Positions 56,944-64,000 of a stretch of 64,000 bases of DNA are shown one piece after another. The notes below the pieces were generated by a model. The model was not told the DNA's origin. It saw only the letters and a list, made by a program, of their open reading frames with translations, and ran no database searches. The translations under genes were made by a program, and so were the position numbers. Source of the stretch: Pararhodobacter aggregans (lineage in GTDB: Bacteria; Pseudomonadota; Alphaproteobacteria; Rhodobacterales; Rhodobacteraceae); contig NZ_QDDR01000018.1 in assembly GCF_003075525.1 (NCBI RefSeq), positions 1 to 64,000 on the forward strand, written 5' to 3'. Position 1 is the stretch's first letter, and the number at the start of each line of letters is the position of its first letter.

Positions 56944-58467
56944 TTATGCCAGAAAACTGCGGATCGTTTGCAGCGTGCCGTCCAGCGCCACGCCTTCCTC
57001 GTCCTGCAGGGCCGAGGTGATCAGGCGCCGCGCCCAATCGGCGGCATCGTCCCGCCCCTCGACCATGGCAATGCCCTCCATCACCCGGTCGAACTTGCCC
57101 AGACCCCGCGCATGGGTGTCGGAATAGCCCTTCACCAGACGCCGGGCTTGCAGCGTCGCGGTGGCCAGCGCCAGATCCCGGGGCGCGCGGTCCAGCGCGG
57201 TGGCGAACCAGCGGTCCAGATGCGCCGTCTCCTCGGCATGGCGCAGGCTGCGCGGGCGCCAGCTGCGCATCGAGGCGAGCATGTGCAATTGCAGGAAGGG
57301 CAGCAGCCGGTCGGTTCTGAGCCTGCGCCCCTTGTTCACCCGACGGTCGATGAAACCCAGCAGCCGGGGCCGGTCCATGATCGCCTGACCCAGCGCGCGC
57401 GGCAGCAGCGAAACCACTTCCTCGGCCCGGGGATGGGTGAATTCGGTCAGCTGCATGACCTCGGCCCCGCCCATCTCGGCCCGGATCCGGTCCAGACGTT
57501 CGGGCCGGGTCTTGGCATCGGCGACGCGGATCACGTCATCATAGGTCATGGCATTGGCGAGGTATTTGGCCGCCGCGATGGTGAAGGCATTGTCCGTGCC
57601 GTGATCGGTGCGGGCGGCGGTTTCCAGCCGGTCCAGATAGGACGCGCCATAGGCAAGATCCTGAAAATCCACCACCTTGCGCAGGCCGGCCAGCGCCATC
57701 GGCCGGACAGCGGCGGGCAGGGTCGAAACACGGTCAGTCAGGGCCTGCCAGCGCTTGGTCAGTTTCTCGGGGCCTCTCGCGCTGCCCGGGGCGCGGGGCA
57801 GGGGGGCGACGGGGGCCGGGACATTGCCGGCCAGCGCCGCCTCGCGCCCCGCCGCGAAGGCGCGGAGCGAAGGCTCGACCCCCTTGCCGCTGGACCGGAT
57901 CGCCGCCTCGAACGCCTCGACCGGGAAGGGCAGGGCGCCCGATCCCGCCAGCGCGCCGAACAGGCTGGCCGAGATGACCGAGCCCGCCTTCAGCGCCGCC
58001 GCCTCGAAATCCGCCAGCACCAGCCCGCGCGCGGCCACTTCCGCCGCGGCCCGAACCTCGTCGGCATTGGCGATGCCGTCGCCCGGCACCATCTTCTCGC
58101 TCACCGCCAGCGCCCGGTGGGTCGAGGCGATCAGCGTTGTCCGGTCGGGCGTGACGAAGCCGCGCAGGATCGCCCGCCCGGCTTCCATCATCTCGGCCGC
58201 GATCATCACGTCCACGTCGCCCGCCGCGGGGGCGAGCGAGAAGACCGGCGCGACGGGCCCGGCTGGCGCCATTTCCAGATAATAGATCGTGGCGCCCGTG
58301 CGCTGCGCCACACCCGCGACCGAGGTCGCCTGCACCGCATAGCCCTGCGCACGCGCGAGGGTCTCGATCCAGCCGCCCAGCACGCCCCCGCCCTGACCGC
58401 CGACCGCCAGGATCGCCAGCTTGATTACATTACCCGCGTCGGCGGGTGGGGGGAAAGTGACGCTCAT
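56944..58467 (-). CDS. iorB: Indolepyruvate ferredoxin oxidoreductase, beta subunit
   Basis: A 507-aa protein. Residues 15-215 are the gamma-type domain of 2-oxoacid:acceptor oxidoreductases (LAILAVGGQGGGVLGGWIE; TSVAGVAQRTGATIYYLEM). The remaining ~300 residues form the extra C-terminal domain found in long bacterial IorB proteins. With IorA it decarboxylates arylpyruvates to aryl-acetyl-CoA. It overlaps iorA by ATGA and is the last gene of a five-gene operon. Confidence 0.87.
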   Translation of the reverse strand: MSVTFPPPADAGNVIKLAILAVGGQGGGVLGGWIETLARAQGYAVQATSVAGVAQRTGATIYYLEMAPAGPVAPVFSLAPAAGDVDVMIAAEMMEAGRAILRGFVTPDRTTLIASTHRALAVSEKMVPGDGIANADEVRAAAEVAARGLVLADFEAAALKAGSVISASLFGALAGSGALPFPVEAFEAAIRSSGKGVEPSLRAFAAGREAALAGNVPAPVAPLPRAPGSARGPEKLTKRWQALTDRVSTLPAAVRPMALAGLRKVVDFQDLAYGASYLDRLETAARTDHGTDNAFTIAAAKYLANAMTYDDVIRVADAKTRPERLDRIRAEMGGAEVMQLTEFTHPRAEEVVSLLPRALGQAIMDRPRLLGFIDRRVNKGRRLRTDRLLPFLQLHMLASMRSWRPRSLRHAEETAHLDRWFATALDRAPRDLALATATLQARRLVKGYSDTHARGLGKFDRVMEGIAMVEGRDDAADWARRLITSALQDEEGVALDGTLQTIRSFLA

Positions 58468-60626
58468 GCCGCGCTCTCCTCGAAGCTCAGGCGGCGGGAC
58501 TGGCGACGCTTCGCCAGCCAGCCGATCAGCCCCTGCCGCCAGCCGTTCAGACGGCGTTCCAGGGCCGAGGGGTTGTGGATCACCCGCGCCTCGTAGAACG
58601 AGGGGCAGAGGACAGCGGCCTCGGCCACCTCGCCGCAATTGCCGCAGCCGACGCAGGAGGTGTCGATCGAGGCCACCGGATCGTCGCGCAGCGGATCGTC
58701 CAGTTTCTTCAGCGACAGCGACGGGCAGCCCGACAGCCGGATGCAGGCATGGTCGCCGGTGCAGACGGCCTCATCGACGCCGAAGCGCGGCGCCTCGACC
58801 CGGCGCCCCTCGCGGATCGCGGCGCTGCGCAGGGGCTTCTCGCGCCGCTGTTTGTTCAACATGCATTCGGACGAGGCGACGATGACCTTGGGCCCGGGCG
58901 TGTCGGTGGTCAGCGCCTCGCGCAGGATGTCGCGCATGCCCGCCACGTCATAGGTGCGGTCCACCTGTTTCACCCAGTCGATGCCGATGCCGCGCAGCGC
59001 CTTGGAGATCGGATTGTTGGTGGCCTTGGTCGGGTTCTTGGCGCGCGACGACATCACGTCCTGCCCGCCGGTCGCGGCTGAATAGTAATTGTCGACGATG
59101 ACCGCCACGCCGTCCGACTTGTTGAACGCCATGTTCCCGAACGAGGACGACAGGCCATTGTGCCAGAACCCCCCGTCGCCGATCACGGCGATCGAGCGTT
59201 TCTCGGCGCCCCCTGCCTTGCCACCGTCAAAGGCCGCGTTCGACGCGGGGCCGAGGCCGTAGCCCATCGTCGCGCCGCCGATGTTGAAAGGCGGCAGCGA
59301 GGCAAACAGGTGGCAACCGATATCGGCGCTGATCTGGTGTTCGCCCAGTTCCTTCTGCACCAGTTTCATCGCGGCGAAGATCGGCCGTTCCGGGCAGCCG
59401 GTGCAGAATCCCGGCGGGCGGATCGGCACGGTCTTCGACAGGTCCGGGATCGCCGGCGCCTCGGTATTGGGCGCCAGCACCTGCGCGGGCAGCAGATTGG
59501 GCGCGTGCTGGCGCAGGAAGGTTTCCAGCGAATCCTTCATCACCTGCCCGGTGTATTCCCCGGCCATCGGGAAAATGTCCTTGCCATGCAGCCGGGTCGA
59601 AGACCCCGAACGCAGCATCATCGTGGCAAAGGCCTGTTCCAGAAACTCGGGCTGGCCTTCCTCGACCACCAGCACCGCTTCCTTGCCTGCGCAGAAAGCG
59701 CTGAATTCATCGGGCAGCAGCGGATAGGTCACGTTCAGGCAATAGATCGGCACCTGCGTGTTGCCATAAAGGTCCGCCAGACCCAGCCGTTGCAGGGCGC
59801 GGATCACGCCGTTGTACATGCCGCCCTGACAGACGATGCCGACCGGCGCCGCCTCTGGCCCGAACCGCTCGTTCAGCTGGTGGTCGCGGATGTAGCGCTC
59901 GGCGGCGGGCCAGCGGTTGTTGATCTTGTCGTGTTCCTGCGCGTAGCTCATCGGCGGCAGCACGATGCGCGAGACATTGCGCTGGGGCTTGGCCAGCGCC
60001 TCGCGCACGCTGAGCGGCGGGCGCTGGTTGTCGCGGGTCTGGAACTGGCCGGTGACGTGGCAGGCGCGGATGCGGACCATCAGCATGACAGGCGTGTTGG
60101 ACGCTTCCGACAGCGCGAAGCCGTCGCCCACCGCCTTGACGATCGAGGGCAGGTTCGGCCGCGGGTCCAGCAGCCAGAACTGCGACTTCATCGCGAAGGC
60201 GTGGCTGCGCTCCTGCATGATGCTGGAGCCTTCGCCGTAATCCTCGCCGACGATGATGAGCGCCCCGCCGGTCACGCCCGAGGAGGCGAGGTTGGCCAGC
60301 GCGTCCGAGGCGACGTTGACGCCGACCGGCCCCTTGAAGGTCACGGCGCCCCGGATCGGGTAATGCACCGAGGCCGCCAGCATCGCCGCGGCGGCGGCTT
60401 CCGAGGCGTTGGCCTCGAACCTTACGTCCAGCTCTTTCAGCAGGTCCTCGGCATCGGCCAGCACGTCCATCAGGTGGCTGATCGGCGCGCCCTGATAGCC
60501 GCCGACATAGCCGACCCCGTTCTCCAGAAGCGCCTTGGTGATCGCCAGGATCCCCTCGCCGGTGAAGGTCTCGCCCGCGCCCTTGCGCAGATCGGCCACC
60601 TCGGCCTTGAATGAGCGTTCGGCCAT
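58464..60626 (-). CDS. iorA: Indolepyruvate ferredoxin oxidoreductase, alpha subunit
   Basis: A 720-aa enzyme with the IorA order: pyrimidine-binding half (VGYVGGYQGAPISHLMD), central transketolase-like parts, the TPP motif GDGGFWHNGLSSSFGN...VDNYYSA, and a C-terminal ferredoxin-like section with CTGDHACIRLSGC and CVGCGNCGEVAEAAVLC for two [4Fe-4S] clusters. It oxidatively decarboxylates an aryl-2-oxo acid with CoA and ferredoxin. The start at 60626 follows GAGGACC. The natural substrate here may not be indolepyruvate. Confidence 0.9.
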   Translation of the reverse strand: MAERSFKAEVADLRKGAGETFTGEGILAITKALLENGVGYVGGYQGAPISHLMDVLADAEDLLKELDVRFEANASEAAAAAMLAASVHYPIRGAVTFKGPVGVNVASDALANLASSGVTGGALIIVGEDYGEGSSIMQERSHAFAMKSQFWLLDPRPNLPSIVKAVGDGFALSEASNTPVMLMVRIRACHVTGQFQTRDNQRPPLSVREALAKPQRNVSRIVLPPMSYAQEHDKINNRWPAAERYIRDHQLNERFGPEAAPVGIVCQGGMYNGVIRALQRLGLADLYGNTQVPIYCLNVTYPLLPDEFSAFCAGKEAVLVVEEGQPEFLEQAFATMMLRSGSSTRLHGKDIFPMAGEYTGQVMKDSLETFLRQHAPNLLPAQVLAPNTEAPAIPDLSKTVPIRPPGFCTGCPERPIFAAMKLVQKELGEHQISADIGCHLFASLPPFNIGGATMGYGLGPASNAAFDGGKAGGAEKRSIAVIGDGGFWHNGLSSSFGNMAFNKSDGVAVIVDNYYSAATGGQDVMSSRAKNPTKATNNPISKALRGIGIDWVKQVDRTYDVAGMRDILREALTTDTPGPKVIVASSECMLNKQRREKPLRSAAIREGRRVEAPRFGVDEAVCTGDHACIRLSGCPSLSLKKLDDPLRDDPVASIDTSCVGCGNCGEVAEAAVLCPSFYEARVIHNPSALERRLNGWRQGLIGWLAKRRQSRRLSFEESAA

Positions 60627-60633
60627 GCGGTCC

Positions 60634-61104
60634 TCAGAATTCGTGTTTGCGGATGTTGCGCAGCATCTTCTGCAAGGTGAGCAGGAAGGCTTGCCGTTCG
60701 TCGTCGGAAATACCGCGGAACATGACCTCCTGCGCGTCGGTCATGTGCGGCCAGAGGCCTTCGAAGACTTCGCGACCGGCGGCGGTGATGAAGATCCGCG
60801 TTGCCCGGCTGTCGTTGGGGTCGGTTTCCCGCCGGACGAGGCCATCGGCCTCCAACTGGTCCAGCGCCCGGCTGAGCGTCGATTGTTCGGTCACGGCATA
60901 GACGGCAAGTTCCCGGATCAGCGGTGCCTGCACCACCGACAGCACCGCAAGCGCCCGCATCTTCGGCGTGGACAGGCCGTTCTTGCCCAGGGCCGCGCGG
61001 ATCTCGGCGTTATAGCGGCCCATGATCCGGTTCATCAGATAGGGCGCGAAACCCTCCAGCCCGGTTTCGCCCAGCCTCGTCCGTCTCTTGCCCTGATCGC
61101 TCAT
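60634..61104 (-). CDS. MarR-family transcriptional regulator
   Basis: A 156-aa MarR protein. HTH and wing: LAVYAVTEQSTLSRALDQLEADGLVRRETDPNDSR is present across residues 68-103, with the conserved D-x-R. It lies inside the operon (ATGA overlap with the FAD enzyme gene) and 7 bp before iorA, so it probably controls its own operon. The promoter gap at 63460-63563 has a palindromic AT-rich site. Confidence 0.87.
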   Translation of the reverse strand: MSDQGKRRTRLGETGLEGFAPYLMNRIMGRYNAEIRAALGKNGLSTPKMRALAVLSVVQAPLIRELAVYAVTEQSTLSRALDQLEADGLVRRETDPNDSRATRIFITAAGREVFEGLWPHMTDAQEVMFRGISDDERQAFLLTLQKMLRNIRKHEF

Positions 61105-62663
61105 GCCCCCAGCCTCTTCGCCGCGTTGAACCCCGATCCGCCGCCGAGGCCCGGCCCCGGATGCGTCGAGGCCCCGATATGGATCAGGCCGCGCACGGGT
61201 CCAACCCCGTTGGTGGAATGGGCGAAGGGGCGCCAGATGAAGAACTGGTCGATGCCGCAATGCCCGCCATAGGGATCGCCGCCGACGAGGTTGATGTTCA
61301 TCGCTTCCAGATCGGCGGGGGAATAGGCCCGGCGCGCCAGCCTGATCCGGTCGAAATCCTTGATGTGGCGGGCGAGGATGCCCTCGATCCGGTCGGCGAA
61401 AGCCTCGCGCGTGGCCTCGTCCCAGCTGCGGCCGGGGATCTGGCCGGCGGCGTCGCCCTTGATGGCGCGGGGCGCGTCGGGGATTTGCAGCCAGAGGATC
61501 GCCTTGCCCTCGGGACAACGGGTCGGGTCCAGCTTGGACGGCTGGCCGACGCAGAGGGTGGGGGTTTCCGGGAAGAGGCCACGCTCCGCCTCGTTGGCGG
61601 ATTTCGACACCGCGTCGATCCCGTCCGACAGGTGGATCAGCGCCACGTCCTCCAGCCCCGGGGTCAGCCATTCCGGCGCCCGGTCCAGCGCGAAATGCAG
61701 CTGGAAATTGCCCCGCCCGTGCCGGAAATCGGGCAGCGCGGCGCGGTCCTGGGTCAGCTCGGCATCGCCCAGAAGCCGGTCGTAAAGCTGCCCCGGCGCG
61801 ACCGAGGCCAGGACCGAGCGCGCGGCGATCGTCTCGCCCGTGGTCAGCATCACCCCGGTGACGCGGCCATCCAGAACCTCGATCCGGGACACATCGGCGC
61901 CGGTGCGCAAGGTTCCGCCATGCGCCTCGATCAGCGATTTGAAGGCGGCGACCGCAGCACCCGAGCCACCCTTGACCACCGGGGCCCCGGCGGCCTCCAG
62001 CGCGAAGGCGATGACCTTGCCCATCTGCGCCGAATAGGCGGATTCGGGCGTCAGGCCGCAATGCAGCACCCACGGCGCCCAAAGCGCCTGAACCAGCGGG
62101 CTGCGATAGCGCGCTTCCAGCCAGCCGCGCGCAGGCGCCAGGGCCTGACCCATCCAGCCGGCAAGACCACGAAGGCCGCGCTTGCGCACCTGCCCGAACA
62201 GCAGTTTCGCCGTGCCCCAGGACCAGAGCGATCCGCCCAGAAGGCCGAACAGGAAGGGCGCATCGGCGGCGATCTGCCCGGTATCGGCGGCATGCTGGTC
62301 ACCGTCGCCCGGGGCCAGTGCGTTGAAGGTCGCGCGGTTCTTGGCCGGGTCCATGGTCAGCACCAGGGCGCTGCCATCGGGCCGCAGCACCGCCGTGGGG
62401 TGCGGGCTGTGGCAATAGTCGAACCCGTGCCTGGCCAGATGCGGCCCCAGCGCCGCCCCGGCGGGCGAGGTCATGAACAAGACCCAGGTGGCGGCCATCA
62501 CGTCATGGTGGAAGCCCGGCAGGGTCGCGGTGTCGGTCAGCAGGCAGCCGCCCAGACGGTCCTCGCGCTCCAGCACCGTGACCTTGTGGCCTTTCAATGC
62601 CAGCATGGCCGCGGCCACGAGCCCGTTGATCCCGGACCCGATGATGACGTGATCGGCCGCCAT
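61101..62663 (-). CDS. Phytoene-desaturase-like FAD oxidoreductase
   Basis: A 520-aa flavoprotein of the CrtI-like / COG1233 group. N-terminal dinucleotide motif VIIGSGINGLVAAAMLALKG and the acidic strand end LEREDRLGGCLLTD; the C-terminal FAD motif is in HIGASTHPGPGLGGGSGFN. There are no other carotenoid genes, so a carotenoid role is unlikely; many such proteins in aromatic operons are oxidases of unknown substrate. It is 4 nt after the cyclase stop. A second, divergent homologue starts at 63564. Confidence 0.85.
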   Translation of the reverse strand: MAADHVIIGSGINGLVAAAMLALKGHKVTVLEREDRLGGCLLTDTATLPGFHHDVMAATWVLFMTSPAGAALGPHLARHGFDYCHSPHPTAVLRPDGSALVLTMDPAKNRATFNALAPGDGDQHAADTGQIAADAPFLFGLLGGSLWSWGTAKLLFGQVRKRGLRGLAGWMGQALAPARGWLEARYRSPLVQALWAPWVLHCGLTPESAYSAQMGKVIAFALEAAGAPVVKGGSGAAVAAFKSLIEAHGGTLRTGADVSRIEVLDGRVTGVMLTTGETIAARSVLASVAPGQLYDRLLGDAELTQDRAALPDFRHGRGNFQLHFALDRAPEWLTPGLEDVALIHLSDGIDAVSKSANEAERGLFPETPTLCVGQPSKLDPTRCPEGKAILWLQIPDAPRAIKGDAAGQIPGRSWDEATREAFADRIEGILARHIKDFDRIRLARRAYSPADLEAMNINLVGGDPYGGHCGIDQFFIWRPFAHSTNGVGPVRGLIHIGASTHPGPGLGGGSGFNAAKRLGA

Positions 62664-62667
62664 GGCC

Positions 62668-63459
62668 TCAGCCCCGCGCGACCAGCGCCAGCGCCCGGAT
62701 CGGCGAGCCGGTGCCCTGGGCGATCTTCAGGGGCGCGGCGATCAGGATCGCGCCCTTGGGCGGCAGCTTGTCCAGATTGGCAAGCGAGGCGAGGCCGAAG
62801 CGGTTGTTCGCGTGCAGGAGGTTATGCGCCGGGAAGGGCGGGTTCATGCCGCCCGCAAGGCCCGCGTCGGTGCCGATGCACTGGCTGCCCCAGCCGACGA
62901 TGCCCTTGCCGATGAGGTGCTGGATCGCCTCGGCGGTCGGCCCGGGGGTGTGCGGCCCGGTCTCGTTGGCGTTGAGAAACAGCGCCTCATCGTGCGCGCG
63001 CTTGTCCCAGTCCGAGCGCAGGACGACCCATTCCCCGGCGTTGATCGCGCCGTGCTGGGCCTCCCAGGCGTCGATATGCTCGACGGTCAGCAGGAAATCC
63101 GGATCGGCGGCGCATTCGGCGCTGAAATCCAGCACGTTGACCGGGGCCACGACGCGCTTGATGTCCAGCGTGTCGGTATAACCGTCCGAGTAATCCTTGC
63201 CGGTGATCCAGTGATGCGGCGCGTCGAAATGCGTGCCCGAGTGTTCGCCCAGTTCCAGCCAGTTCCAGGCCCAGAACGGCCCGTCCTGATCGTATTCGCT
63301 GATGCGGTGGATCTTGATGGGCGGGGTGTCCTTGGCCAGTTCCGGCGGCAGTTTCAGCAGCGGCGTGTCGGGGCCCAGCGTCCCCGTGCAATCCACCACC
63401 TCGATGCCGCCCGAGGCCAGAAGGCCGGCAAGCTGCGTCAGAACATTGGATGCATTCAT
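62668..63459 (-). CDS. Cyclase-family metal hydrolase (kynurenine-formamidase-like)
   Basis: A 263-aa enzyme of the cyclase / arylformamidase family. The conserved metal motif is LELGEHSGTHFDAPHH (H-x-G-T-H-x-D-x-P-x-H). ECIGTD-like SQCIGTDAG follows the family pattern. Related enzymes hydrolyse N-formyl amides or cyclic amides. The start at 63459 was chosen because GGGAGA lies 7 nt upstream; an ATG 18 bp earlier lacks one. First gene of the operon ending in iorB. Confidence 0.85.
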   Translation of the reverse strand: MNASNVLTQLAGLLASGGIEVVDCTGTLGPDTPLLKLPPELAKDTPPIKIHRISEYDQDGPFWAWNWLELGEHSGTHFDAPHHWITGKDYSDGYTDTLDIKRVVAPVNVLDFSAECAADPDFLLTVEHIDAWEAQHGAINAGEWVVLRSDWDKRAHDEALFLNANETGPHTPGPTAEAIQHLIGKGIVGWGSQCIGTDAGLAGGMNPPFPAHNLLHANNRFGLASLANLDKLPPKGAILIAAPLKIAQGTGSPIRALALVARG

Positions 63460-63520
63460 GGCGATTCTCCCTGTCACGGGGCCTGTGTCGGCCCTTCACA
63501 AAAACAGACTAGACAGATTT

Positions 63521-63538
63521 ATATGCATTTGCAAATAT
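63521..63538. promoter_or_regulatory. AT-rich palindromic site in the divergent promoter region
   Basis: ATATGCATTTGCAAATAT contains the perfect 10-bp palindrome ATTTGCAAAT (63527-63536) abutting ATGCAT (63523-63528). It stands out in a GC-rich window and sits between divergent start codons. It is the likely binding site of the MarR protein encoded at 60634. Confidence 0.6.
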
Positions 63539-63563
63539 CATTTCGACTCGTGGGGGCTTGGTC

Positions 63564-64000
63564 GTGGATGATCTCGATGCGGTGCTGATCGGCGCCGGAC
63601 ATAATTCTCTGGCCTGTGCTTTGACCCTTGCCGCAAAGGGCTGGCGGGTGGGTGTCTACGAACGCGCGCCGGTGCCGGGCGGGGCGGTGAAAAGCGGCGA
63701 GTATACCCTGCCGGGCTTTCGTCACGACTGGGCGGCGATGAACCTCTCGCTCTTCGCGGGAAGCCAGTTTCATAAGCAATTCGCTCAAGAACTGGCCGGG
63801 CACGGGCTGGCCTTCGTGCCGGTCAACCGCCCCTTTGCTTCGGCTTTCCCGGACGCGACCTGGCTGGGGATCGAGATGGACCAGGCCGCCAACCGTAGCC
63901 GCATCGCAGCATTGTCCGAGGCGGATGCGAAGGTCTGGGATTCGCTCAGCGAAACCTTCCCGACCCGGGCCGAGGATGTCTTCGCCTTGCTCGGCGCCAA
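63564..64000 (+). CDS. Second phytoene-desaturase-like FAD oxidoreductase (partial)
   Basis: An open frame from a GTG at 63564 to the window edge gives 145 residues and no stop. It starts D-D-L-D-A-V-L-I-G-A-G-H-N-S-L-A, a dinucleotide-binding motif, then YERAPVPGGAVKS, typical of CrtI-like enzymes. GGGGG lies 7 nt before the GTG. It is a homologue of the enzyme at 61101, encoded divergently, and is cut by the window end. Confidence 0.8.
   Translation, partial: MDDLDAVLIGAGHNSLACALTLAAKGWRVGVYERAPVPGGAVKSGEYTLPGFRHDWAAMNLSLFAGSQFHKQFAQELAGHGLAFVPVNRPFASAFPDATWLGIEMDQAANRSRIAALSEADAKVWDSLSETFPTRAEDVFALLGA

Noticed and set aside
1-64000. CRISPR arrays, tRNA or rRNA genes, insertion sequences
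   Set aside because: No regularly spaced repeats, cloverleaf-like segments, rRNA motifs or transposase genes were seen by eye.
61101-64000. Carotenoid biosynthesis cluster
   Set aside because: CrtI-like genes are present but no crtB, crtE or related genes; iorAB and a cyclase-family hydrolase are their partners.

Overview
The window looks like part of a high-GC alphaproteobacterial plasmid or chromid, most likely from the Rhodobacteraceae (Paracoccus or Rhodobacter type). Reasons: strongly GC-biased third codon positions, many TRAP transporters, a DnaA-like plasmid replicase beside a divergent parAB pair, and dense operons joined by ATGA/GTGA overlaps. I saw no rRNA, tRNA, CRISPR array or insertion sequence. 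Almost every gene serves uptake and breakdown of aromatic or N-containing organic compounds, and there are five Rieske-type proteins.

Region 1 (1-4000): muconate cycloisomerase-like enzyme, glutathione S-transferase, a LysR regulator and 3-oxoadipate enol-lactonase (ortho-cleavage end of the beta-ketoadipate pathway). A T-N11-A palindrome lies between lysR and the lactonase gene. Region 2 (4000-19750) is a catabolic regulon with an unusual gene set: a TRAP transporter, a molybdenum hydroxylase with fused [2Fe-2S] and Mo subunits, CoxG, a three-component Rieske oxygenase, small cupin and SnoaL-like proteins, a PyrD/PyrK pair that has lost orotate-binding residues, and an asparaginase-like amidohydrolase. 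Five copies of a 13-bp near-palindrome (GTATACnGTATAC) lie in front of its transcription units, and a GntR/FCD regulator sits in the middle. I infer a pathway for an N-heterocycle or amide-bearing ring, with hydroxylation, ring reduction and amide hydrolysis steps; the substrate is unknown.

Region 3 (19750-29085): phthalate cluster with TAXI-type TRAP uptake, phthalate 4,5-dioxygenase oxygenase and reductase, dihydrodiol dehydrogenase, 4,5-dihydroxyphthalate decarboxylase and a MarR regulator. A shared ACTTAG-n4-CTAAGT operator overlaps the predicted promoters. Region 4 (29090-39955): an Aap-type amino-acid ABC transporter, a YheO/DauR-like regulator, RidA, a class V PLP enzyme, and an RND efflux pump with its adaptor.

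Region 5 (40076-44881) is the replicon backbone: rep (minus) and parAB (plus) diverge around a repeat-rich presumptive origin. Four perfect 16-bp palindromes (probable parS) occur, two of them inside parA and parB. A tyrosine recombinase and a XerCD-like 11-7-11 core site follow. Region 6 (45080-50420): an NtrC-type response regulator with an altered GAFTGA loop, its histidine kinase, and an OFA-family transporter preceded by two identical 13-bp inverted-repeat cores.

Region 7 (50428-64000): class V aminotransferase and Lrp regulator; a glutamine-synthetase-like ligase in operon with a Rieske oxygenase split into two polypeptides (the catalytic protein has no Rieske cluster, and a separate small Rieske protein is encoded just upstream); an IclR regulator with a perfect 15-bp palindrome; then a five-gene operon of cyclase-family hydrolase, phytoene-desaturase-like FAD enzyme, MarR and indolepyruvate ferredoxin oxidoreductase (iorAB). 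A second phytoene-desaturase-like gene diverges from it and runs off the window.
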